From contig URTN01000017.1 of the NCBI GenBank assembly GCA_900550795.1, positions 1 through 9,426 of the forward strand: a stretch of DNA of 9,426 nucleotides. The letters are read 5' to 3'. Positions 1-6,720 of this stretch are shown here, one piece after another (position 1 is the first letter of the stretch; the number at the start of each line of letters is the position of its first letter). The position numbers were made by a program, and so were the translations under genes. The notes under the pieces were generated by a model that saw nothing but the letters and a program-made list of their open reading frames with translations, was not told where the DNA came from and ran no database searches. Origin of the DNA: an uncultured Mollicutes bacterium (lineage in GTDB: Bacteria > Bacillota_I > Bacilli_A > RFN20 > CAG-826).

Positions 1-2
1 TG

Positions 3-50
3 TCAAAAGTAGAACAAAAAATGGAAAATTTAATAACTCCCAACAAATAA
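3..50 (+). CDS. Possible 3' end of a plus-strand gene entering from the left edge
   Basis: The third plus frame is open from the window edge to a TAA at 48-50 and reads SKVEQKMENLITPNK. This is a charged, helix-prone tail of the kind that often ends a coding region. If real, the gene would be convergent with the lipoprotein operon whose terminator lies at 119-156. Only 15 codons are visible, a stretch this short can be open by chance, and the second plus frame is also open to 85. No family can be assigned. Confidence 0.25.
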   Translation, partial: SKVEQKMENLITPNK

Positions 51-118
51 ATAAATGTACTTTTTTGGTAAATCTAAAAGAATAAAAATAATATTTTTAG
101 GATTTCAATAGAGGTAAT

Positions 119-156
119 ATAAAAAGGGCTGCCACTAGTTACAGCAAACAGCCCTT
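119..156 (-). terminator. Rho-independent terminator of the lipoprotein operon
   Basis: On the minus strand an 8-bp perfect stem (arms at 149-156 and 124-131, CAGCCCTT on the plus-strand right arm) encloses a 17-nt loop. It is followed at once by a T run read from the A tract at 121-125. It begins 17 nt after the stop codon of the last lipoprotein gene. There is no comparable T run on the plus side, so it works for the minus strand. Confidence 0.88.
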
Positions 157-173
157 AATAAACTAAATAGACA

Positions 174-2438
174 TTATTGTTTGGTCAAATATTGCCCTTT
201 GACGGTATCCCCACTTACATCGTTCATGAATGTAAGTTTAGTTCCATCATCAGAAAGAGTTAACTCAATAGTCGCTTTATTATTTGATTTAGTCGTGGCA
301 TTGATTGTTATCTTATTTCCTTCAACGGTATAAGGATAATCGCTTTCTTCGATTAAAACTTCTGGATCAGCATAAAAATCATAGGAATCGGCATCTGTCC
401 AAGACAGTGTACACATTGTTTCGCTTTTGAAGTGTAGATTTATTGTGCAATCATAAGAATATGAATCGTAACCAAAATCCAAAGTATAACTAACTTTACC
501 ATTATCAGTGAATGTAGTTCCAACCAATGGATTAGACATTGTTTCTTCACTTACCACAACATAAGTTAAAGCGGATACATCAACTGTAACGGTTACTTTC
601 TTAGTTGAAGTTTTTAAAACCAATGTATTCTCGGAAGCGATATATGTACAAGCTTCACCTTTATAAGTTCCATTTCCATCTCCGTTAAGGATCAAGGAAG
701 CGCTGGTCTCGCCTTCTAATTTATATTCACCAAAATAAGAATCCAAGATGAAACGTGCAGGATTAGCTTTTCCAGTTTGTTTCAAACGATATTTAATAGT
801 TCCATTAACTAAGACATTATAGGAAGCCCCTTGGACGTTGAATCTATCCTTAACATATTCACCTTGTTCGGTTAATTCGAGTGTAACACCATCTCTAACA
901 AATTCCTTTTTAGAAGAATCAACATAGAAGGAATAAAGCAAATTGGTATTTTCTCCATCTTTTTTATAAAGTTGGAAAGTAGTTAAATGAGAAGTTGAAT
1001 CGATAGAAACCGAATCATAATACCCAGTGTACATATCGCCTACATAACTAGGAGTGTCTTTTTCGGATCTAAATCCTATATATAAAGAGGATGTGAATAC
1101 TTCTTGTTCATTACTAAGAGAAGAATCCGCAATAATGTTAGTCCCATCATAATAGAATTTGAATTTCTTGCCTTCATCATTAGATGCGATAGCTTCGCCT
1201 TTATCCTTATTTGTAGCAGCTGAGATTAAGTAATATGTCTTTAGGCTTTCTGAAGTTGCACCATAACCAAAAGTTAGCAAGCCAGATTCATCAATTGCTA
1301 GTTTATATGATGTTCCCCAACCGGCAGTTTCGGCCTTTCCCTTTTCGGTTGTAGTACCAAAATATTCACCAACAAAGCTATATCCGGCAAATTTGCCAGC
1401 TTCAACTTCAGTAACGGTAAATGATAAAGCAGTACCATCTTTTATTTCAGGAACAGCAAGCTTGTAATAACCATCGATTAAGTCAGATTCAGTAAACTTG
1501 TTATCAACTACTTCTCCGCCATAATTTAAGGTATAGGAATAAGAAATTTCATTAATTTTATATTTTTCTTCGCTGCTAATAGCCTTTAGATAAACTTCAT
1601 CACCAGAGACAACTTCATTAATTTGACTATATGTCCCCTCTATTTTTGAGAACAAAGACAAACTAATATGAGTAGAATTATTGAAAGTAACTGGGTGAGT
1701 GTTTCTAGTTGTATTGACTTTGATTGTCACGTCTTTATTAGGCATAACAAAACTTACAAAGTCAGAACTTTCTTCTAAGTTAATAACTTTATTATCTAGT
1801 TCAGCAAGAGTAATTCCAGTTGGCTTTAAAGTTGCATTGCTAGTTAGATAAACCTTAACTGTCTTAGAAAATTCAGCCTTAGAATTATGCATCCAGATAT
1901 CTTCTTCACTAGTTGTAGATTCTTCGCTTAGATAATCTTCGCTATAATCACATTTTATTAAAGAGATTAATCTAGATGTTTCTTCATCTTTGCTAATCTT
2001 ATATAGCCTATTTCTAGTAGCTAAAGTAATAGTAACTTCACTAGAAGGCATGGTAAATGTATAGGTGCCATCATTATTATCAGTAAAAGCAACTTCTTCA
2101 TTATTAGAATTAACTATCTTGACTTCATTTTTGAATTCATAACCAGATTTGATTTTATAACCAAAAGTAATAGCATCCCCTTCTTTAGCGGATTCATTAA
2201 TATCGGTTAAAGTAACATTTTCATTCCCGTTGTGGATAGCAAATTTAGTTGCTTCGGATTGGGTTGTAGTAACGCTAGATTCGTTAGAATCAGTACTTTC
2301 AATCTCTGAATCGGTTTTAGTAACTATAGGAGTCTCGCTATCAGGCTTAGAAGAGGAGGAAGATGAACTACCTTCACCACATCCAACTAAAACCAATAAC
2401 GAACTCAAAGATAAAATAAATAAATTATGTTTTTTCAT
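174..2438 (-). CDS. Surface lipoprotein with divergent InlB-like repeats (lipoprotein 3 of operon)
   Basis: 754 aa. A signal peptide with Lys2-Lys3, a hydrophobic core and lipobox LVGC predicts lipidation at Cys20 and anchoring on the outer face of the membrane. Residues 24-62 are a Ser/Thr/Glu-rich linker. Residues about 65-345 hold three related beta units of about 100 residues. Units 1 and 2 end in TMPSSEVTITLATRN (129-143) and VMPNKDVTIKVNTTRN (231-246), the end pattern of divergent InlB B-repeat domains. From 353 on, FVGEYFG (355-361), YFGEYKLEG (568-576) and NPLVGTTF (636-643) open lipocalin-like beta segments, each followed by alternating strands such as LTLSDDGTKLTF. No catalytic motif is seen. 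The ATG overlaps the TGA of the preceding gene (ATGA), so translation is probably coupled. It is the last gene of the operon, followed by a terminator. Binding or scaffolding is inferred only. Confidence 0.9.
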   Translation of the reverse strand: MKKHNLFILSLSSLLVLVGCGEGSSSSSSSKPDSETPIVTKTDSEIESTDSNESSVTTTQSEATKFAIHNGNENVTLTDINESAKEGDAITFGYKIKSGYEFKNEVKIVNSNNEEVAFTDNNDGTYTFTMPSSEVTITLATRNRLYKISKDEETSRLISLIKCDYSEDYLSEESTTSEEDIWMHNSKAEFSKTVKVYLTSNATLKPTGITLAELDNKVINLEESSDFVSFVMPNKDVTIKVNTTRNTHPVTFNNSTHISLSLFSKIEGTYSQINEVVSGDEVYLKAISSEEKYKINEISYSYTLNYGGEVVDNKFTESDLIDGYYKLAVPEIKDGTALSFTVTEVEAGKFAGYSFVGEYFGTTTEKGKAETAGWGTSYKLAIDESGLLTFGYGATSESLKTYYLISAATNKDKGEAIASNDEGKKFKFYYDGTNIIADSSLSNEQEVFTSSLYIGFRSEKDTPSYVGDMYTGYYDSVSIDSTSHLTTFQLYKKDGENTNLLYSFYVDSSKKEFVRDGVTLELTEQGEYVKDRFNVQGASYNVLVNGTIKYRLKQTGKANPARFILDSYFGEYKLEGETSASLILNGDGNGTYKGEACTYIASENTLVLKTSTKKVTVTVDVSALTYVVVSEETMSNPLVGTTFTDNGKVSYTLDFGYDSYSYDCTINLHFKSETMCTLSWTDADSYDFYADPEVLIEESDYPYTVEGNKITINATTKSNNKATIELTLSDDGTKLTFMNDVSGDTVKGQYLTKQ

Positions 2439-4351
2439 TCTGCATATTCCCCTGCATTTTTAATTAAGCCAGAATCAACGTTCCATACTGAATATGGATC
2501 CAAAGTAAATGTAAATACGTGTTCTCTGTTTTTGGTTTCACCATATAAAACTGGGAAGTTACGTTCAGTTAATCCTCCATATCCTAAATCAAAGCTAGAA
2601 TTGGCTGGATAATATTTTAATGGCAATTCCATGCCGTCTGGAGTAACGATTGTAAATATATCACCTTTTAAGACGCCTTGAGACTTAGTTGGATTATCTG
2701 GAATTGGATCAGCCATTTCCCCAAGTTGCCCTCTTTCTTTAATGGCATATTGCCCATCGCCATATATTCTTAAATCCCACTTTGGTCTATTATTTTTTAC
2801 TCCAATAGTTCCATAATCATAGGAATAGAAATCACCAACAAACTTTTCATATCCAGGTTGGATTGGTCCAAGTTGCATGGTCTTGAATTGATAGCCTAAT
2901 TCGGTGTCATTTAAGTCAGAAATAATGCAAGTACCAATAATTAATCTACCAGCATATAAATAATTATAGGTAATAGACTTTAGATGGCCTCCTTCAAGAG
3001 TAAGAACCAAATTAGTTGTACCTTGGATAGAATCACCTAAATAGGAGAACTTACCATAGATATTGCCAGCATGGTCATTATCAAACATAACCATCGCGGC
3101 ATATTGTCCTAAAGCCCTAGTCTTGACCGAATAGGTATTCTCGCTATCTTTAGAGAAGATATATGGAGATAAGGAATCTAGACCATATTCAGGAAGATGC
3201 AATGTATTTGAAGTACCGCTTTTTACAATTTTGTTATTCCTGAATTCAAAATAATAATTCTTGCCGTTATCAAATTTAGCAATCCCGCTAGGAACGCTAC
3301 CTTTGGAATTGGATTCGGTAACATATCCATCTGGAGTCATATAGGTAACATCTTTCCTATATTCGCTTTCTTGATAATATTCAGAATAAGAGAAAGTAAC
3401 ACCATGTCCACCTTCTTTTAAGGAAGTTGATATTTCATTAAAGGCATTTAATAAAGGTTTTACTTCTTCATCTTCTTCATATGGAGCAGGCTTAGCGATA
3501 TCTTGTTCCTGGGCTTGCATGATATCCATGCTAGCAGTGAACCAGTTATAGACACTAGTATCATCTTCATAAACCTTTCTAGCGGTTTGGATATCTAGAT
3601 GGACAGTCCCGCTTTCTAAAGTTAATAAGCACTTATTAACATCGGCTTCAAAAGTCTCGCCGAAGAACATTGTGGCAATTCCAAAATCAGAAGCAGAATA
3701 AGAAGTAACTGAATAAGTTCCATCCTTATTGTCCCTGATATCAGAATATTTGATCAATTTGAATGGGTTGGCGAAATATCTATCATATCCAACTTCGACA
3801 TTGATTTTATTCCCGTCTTCATCAGTATCTTCAGCTGTATAAATAACTTCATGTACCTTGTTATCCGCGCCTAGATATAATCTAGTTAGTAACCCTTTTT
3901 CATTACGGAATACTTTGAAAGTATAAGAAGCATCAGGATCAGCTTCATCGCTAGTAGAAGAGAAACGTACTTCACTATTTAATGTAGCGGAAGATTGTCC
4001 AGCGAATTTGGTAAAACTAATCTTTTCGCTAGCATCATAAGTCGTGCCGTAGGTAGGATCAGTTACTTCTCCAGAGAATTCCCAGTTAACCTTGCCTTGG
4101 ATTAATAAGCCACTATTTCTAAGTTCATTAAAGACATCTTCAGTAATGGCATCATAATTAGAAGGTTTGGTAGAAATGCTTGGATTAGTATCATCACTTT
4201 TATCAGGAATAGAAGATACATCCGAGGTGAATTCGCCACCTTTATTTGAGGAAGTGCTACTATTAGAGCTAGAAGAAATATCTCCCCCAGCGCAAGAAAA
4301 TAGCATTAATGATGATAATGTGATTAATAACAATTTGCTTTGCTTTTTCAT
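2435..4351 (-). CDS. Surface lipoprotein with internally duplicated module (lipoprotein 2 of operon)
   Basis: 638 aa. Signal peptide with Lys2-Lys3 and lipobox LFSC; lipidation at Cys20, then a Ser/Asn/Thr linker to about residue 60. Two copies of one module follow. Copy A (about 66-275) has helix VFNELRNSGLLIQG, then DGTYSVTSYSASDFGIATMF (210-229), then LLTLESGTVHLDIQT (242-256). Copy B (about 296-475) has helix LLNAFNEISTSLKEGG, then NTYSVKTRALGQYAAMVMF (405-423), then LVLTLEGGHLKSITYNY (448-464). The order and spacing of elements match. The helix-plus-beta pattern recalls LolA/LppX-type lipid-binding lipoproteins, but that is only an impression. The C-terminal 135 residues form a separate beta module starting FVGDFYS (504-510), like the modules in lipoprotein 3. 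The start is set by a good AAGGAG site. The stop TGA overlaps the next ATG, and the gap to the upstream gene is 10 nt. Function unknown. Confidence 0.9.
   Translation of the reverse strand: MKKQSKLLLITLSSLMLFSCAGGDISSSSNSSTSSNKGGEFTSDVSSIPDKSDDTNPSISTKPSNYDAITEDVFNELRNSGLLIQGKVNWEFSGEVTDPTYGTTYDASEKISFTKFAGQSSATLNSEVRFSSTSDEADPDASYTFKVFRNEKGLLTRLYLGADNKVHEVIYTAEDTDEDGNKINVEVGYDRYFANPFKLIKYSDIRDNKDGTYSVTSYSASDFGIATMFFGETFEADVNKCLLTLESGTVHLDIQTARKVYEDDTSVYNWFTASMDIMQAQEQDIAKPAPYEEDEEVKPLLNAFNEISTSLKEGGHGVTFSYSEYYQESEYRKDVTYMTPDGYVTESNSKGSVPSGIAKFDNGKNYYFEFRNNKIVKSGTSNTLHLPEYGLDSLSPYIFSKDSENTYSVKTRALGQYAAMVMFDNDHAGNIYGKFSYLGDSIQGTTNLVLTLEGGHLKSITYNYLYAGRLIIGTCIISDLNDTELGYQFKTMQLGPIQPGYEKFVGDFYSYDYGTIGVKNNRPKWDLRIYGDGQYAIKERGQLGEMADPIPDNPTKSQGVLKGDIFTIVTPDGMELPLKYYPANSSFDLGYGGLTERNFPVLYGETKNREHVFTFTLDPYSVWNVDSGLIKNAGEYAE
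2449..2453 (-). promoter_or_regulatory. Ribosome binding site for lipoprotein 3
   Basis: AGGGG on the minus strand lies 10 nt upstream of the ATG at 2438, inside the 3' end of the upstream gene. It is rather weak and distant. The 4-nt ATGA stop/start overlap probably helps re-initiation. Confidence 0.5.
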
Positions 4352-4357
4352 ATGTTT

Positions 4358-4363
4358 CTCCTT
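4358..4363 (-). promoter_or_regulatory. Ribosome binding site for lipoprotein 2
   Basis: AAGGAG on the minus strand with 6 nt (AAACAT) before the ATG at 4351. Its first two bases lie within the TAA stop codon of the upstream gene (4362-4364), so the two genes are tightly packed. Confidence 0.8.
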
Positions 4364-6467
4364 AATTTATTTTTTCCCATTTGGCGTAATAAGTCGTATC
4401 GGATGTTATTGGGCTATCAAATGAAGCAATTTCGGTAAGTTCCTTATCCTTATACCAGCCTAGGAATATATATCCTTTCCTTCTAGCAGCTAAGGCATCG
4501 ATTTTATCGCCTTTATTGATAACTTTTGTTATGTTCTCCGCCCCTTCATAATTGAAATCGAAGGTAACTGTTACCTTTTCGTTATATTTAGCCTCGATAA
4601 CAATATAGGCGCTAGAAGAAGATTGATCATAAGTGAAGAAGACATCTAATGTCAGTTCAACTCCTTTAGAGACAACTTGGGTTGAAGTCAATTCAGTGCA
4701 TAAAGAAGTATTTGGATATAGCCCTGCTTTTAATTCAGGCCAATAAGTAGAATCTACTTTAGAAGAATAGGCGCGCAATACACGGTCGACTTCGCTATAT
4801 AAGGCAGCCTGTTCATAAGAAGACAATGAACCATCTCCATCAAAATCATAGATAGCAAGGCTACCCATGTAATATTGCATCTGGACTTGCTTGTCTTCTT
4901 CAGATGCAAATAAGGTTGCTTGGTTATAATATCCACCCAAAGTTGCAATCGAATTAAATCTATCCTCACCCAATATTTTTTTAGCAGTAGATAGGTATTC
5001 ATCGCCAGCGAATAATTGATCTAATGTAAGGCTATCGCCGTCTTTTATCTTGCTAGGATCAATTCCAGTAACGGTAGTTCCTATATCGCTAAAGGTAGAG
5101 ACAAGCTTGTAATAAATAGTCATGGAATCGCTACTTATCGCATATATTCCAGAAATAGTAACTTCGTTTTCTTTCCTTAAGTCGATTGTAGAAGAATACA
5201 AAAGGGAAGTAGTTACTTCAGTAAATGTATTAGAAGCGAATATCTGGCAATTCTTATTACCCATTTCATAGCTATATAGTCCATCTTCTTCCTTATTGAA
5301 GAAAAGAGAAGAAATAGCAAATTGAGGGAAGGTGGTAGACAAATTGGAATTAGATAACTTAAGTCCTTGGTTATAATAATTCCCCTGTATTTCGATTACT
5401 TCCTGAACGTAATTGTCTTCGGTTTCGTAATAATATTTGCTCGAAAGCAATTTATTTGTAGCGTTATAAACCTTAGCGACTTTAGTTGAATTCCCATACA
5501 TGGTCTCGTTCTTTTGGGCTAAAGTACCTTTTAGGGACAAATCAGGTTCCCCAACTCTATAGATGGAAGTAGTTTCCTTATAATTATTTTTTCTAAGCTT
5601 AGCTAATGTTGCTTCTAGGGCTTCATCTTTTTCACCGCTTGCTTGCTTAATGAAGTTTTTCTTTATTTCTTCATTATCCTCACCATAGGCAACAATATTT
5701 CCTTCGAATTCATATTGCATGGTGTAACTAGCTTGATAAGCTGGGTCATATCTTTTTTGGGTTTCGGTAGAAAGATAATATTCACTTATATGGCCGTCTT
5801 TAACAGTCAAGATGAAATCTTTAGCAGCAGGAACACTATTCGAACCAAAGAAATTGGCTGTTATATTCCTTCTAAGCGATGCATCGGCCTTGTCATTTAA
5901 AATAAAACTGCCATCTTTGCTTTTATCAAACATATCGGATTTCAGATCAAAGAAGACGTCACATAATCCAGATTCATCCCAAATTACAGGTTTACTACCT
6001 TGGATTGTATCTTGGCTAATTTGATAAGGAATCAAGACATTATTAATAGCAAGGTAATTGCTATAAGTATTGCCAAATGGATCAGTATAGAAATAGCCTG
6101 AATCCGCGACTACTTCTTTCTTAGGAAGAGAAGTGTTACTTTCGATGCCTTCATATTGTTGATAGGCATATTCCTTCTTGGTTGTTTGGACATCTAGGTA
6201 ATAACGTCCATAATAATTTTGTAAGTTTTCTCCAGTTCCAGTTGAGGAAGTAACGGTAACTAAAGATGAGTAGGAAACAGCTTTGGAAAGCTCTTTAAGC
6301 ATCTTTGTTAGTTCTTCTTTGTAGTCTTCTTCTACCAAAGAGGAATCCTCTTCGCTGCTATCTTTGCTGCTAGTAGGTTCGCTAGACGAACTTGGCTCGC
6401 CACAAGATAATAGAAGGGCTAGATTAGAAATAACTAACAAGGATTTTTTAAATTTAGACAAATTCAT
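4362..6467 (-). CDS. Surface lipoprotein with EF-hand loop and C-terminal InlB B-repeat (lipoprotein 1 of operon)
   Basis: 701 aa from the ATG at 6467. An in-frame ATG at 6488 would add seven residues (MYERGYF), but it sits about where transcription should begin and lacks a ribosome site, whereas GAGGG lies 6 nt before 6467. The signal peptide MNLSKFKKSLLVISNLALL leads to lipobox LLSC with Cys22, then a Ser/Glu linker to about residue 45. Two degenerate copies of the module in lipoprotein 2 follow (about 46-258 and 280-455), for example FILTVKDGHISEYYLSTE at 218-235. Residues 541-552, DFDGDGSLSSYE, are a textbook EF-hand loop with acidic or Ser ligands at positions 1, 3, 5, 7, 9 and 12. Residues 632-699 are an InlB B-repeat (Listeria-Bacteroides repeat) with GYIFLGWYKD and ending DTTYYAKW. 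First gene of the operon. An adhesion or ligand-binding role is inferred; no enzyme motif seen. Confidence 0.9.
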   Translation of the reverse strand: MNLSKFKKSLLVISNLALLLSCGEPSSSSEPTSSKDSSEEDSSLVEEDYKEELTKMLKELSKAVSYSSLVTVTSSTGTGENLQNYYGRYYLDVQTTKKEYAYQQYEGIESNTSLPKKEVVADSGYFYTDPFGNTYSNYLAINNVLIPYQISQDTIQGSKPVIWDESGLCDVFFDLKSDMFDKSKDGSFILNDKADASLRRNITANFFGSNSVPAAKDFILTVKDGHISEYYLSTETQKRYDPAYQASYTMQYEFEGNIVAYGEDNEEIKKNFIKQASGEKDEALEATLAKLRKNNYKETTSIYRVGEPDLSLKGTLAQKNETMYGNSTKVAKVYNATNKLLSSKYYYETEDNYVQEVIEIQGNYYNQGLKLSNSNLSTTFPQFAISSLFFNKEEDGLYSYEMGNKNCQIFASNTFTEVTTSLLYSSTIDLRKENEVTISGIYAISSDSMTIYYKLVSTFSDIGTTVTGIDPSKIKDGDSLTLDQLFAGDEYLSTAKKILGEDRFNSIATLGGYYNQATLFASEEDKQVQMQYYMGSLAIYDFDGDGSLSSYEQAALYSEVDRVLRAYSSKVDSTYWPELKAGLYPNTSLCTELTSTQVVSKGVELTLDVFFTYDQSSSSAYIVIEAKYNEKVTVTFDFNYEGAENITKVINKGDKIDALAARRKGYIFLGWYKDKELTEIASFDSPITSDTTYYAKWEKIN

Positions 6468-6473
6468 AAAATA

Positions 6474-6478
6474 CCCTC
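6474..6478 (-). promoter_or_regulatory. Ribosome binding site fixing the start of lipoprotein 1
   Basis: GAGGG on the minus strand, 6 nt upstream of the ATG at 6467. It decides between that ATG and the in-frame ATG at 6488, which has no Shine-Dalgarno sequence. Confidence 0.75.
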
Positions 6479-6494
6479 GTTCATACAAAGGGGT

Positions 6495-6523
6495 ATTATA
6501 TAGTTAATATTATTAATATTAAA
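6495..6523 (-). promoter_or_regulatory. Promoter of the three-lipoprotein operon
   Basis: A perfect -10 hexamer TATAAT lies at 6500-6495 on the minus strand. A 17-nt spacer separates it from a poor -35, TTTAAT at 6523-6518. Predicted transcription start is near 6488, giving a leader of about 20 nt that contains the GAGGG site. The weak -35 suggests either help from an activator or reliance on the AT-rich upstream DNA. Confidence 0.65.
6504..6522. repeat. Perfect 9-bp palindrome in the promoter spacer, candidate operator
   Basis: TTAATATTA, one central T, then TAATATTAA forms an exact inverted repeat. It fills the space between the -10 and the presumed -35 of the lipoprotein operon, where a bound protein would block RNA polymerase. 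It is pure A/T, so chance in an AT-rich gap cannot be excluded. Confidence 0.4.
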
Positions 6524-6682
6524 CAACAAAAAACTTTTGCTGTCGAAATTAAGGTTAAATATATTATTGCTTTTTCTTGCCTAACAAAAGAAATAAGCGA
6601 TTGCAGGCGAATAATCATATTTTTCATGTTAACATTCAAAGTGAACGACTTAGCAAGCAAAAGACAATAGCAAGATGGGGAT

Positions 6683-6714
6683 AAAAGTAGGCAGTCTCAT
6701 TAACGACTGCCTAC
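6683..6714 (-). terminator. Rho-independent terminator of the PH-SHOCT gene
   Basis: On the minus strand a perfect 10-bp stem (GTAGGCAGTC with GACTGCCTAC, arms 6705-6714 and 6687-6696) closes an 8-nt loop and is followed by TTTTAT. It begins 6 nt after the stop codon of the PH-SHOCT gene, separating that gene from the lipoprotein operon. Confidence 0.9.
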
Positions 6715-6720
6715 ATGATA

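Noticed and set aside
66..116. Imperfect hairpin AAATCTAAAA with TTTTAGGATTT
   Set aside because: Needs a bulge and is nearly all A-T pairs; too weak to call a terminator for the possible left-edge gene.
2230..2463. Plus-strand ORF over the Ser-rich start of lipoprotein 3
   Set aside because: It is the antisense shadow of the Ser/Glu linker codons, has no ribosome site and overlaps a confident gene.
4754..5002. Minus-strand 82-codon ORF in another frame
   Set aside because: Lies fully inside lipoprotein 1 in a different frame; composition looks like a frame-shifted shadow.
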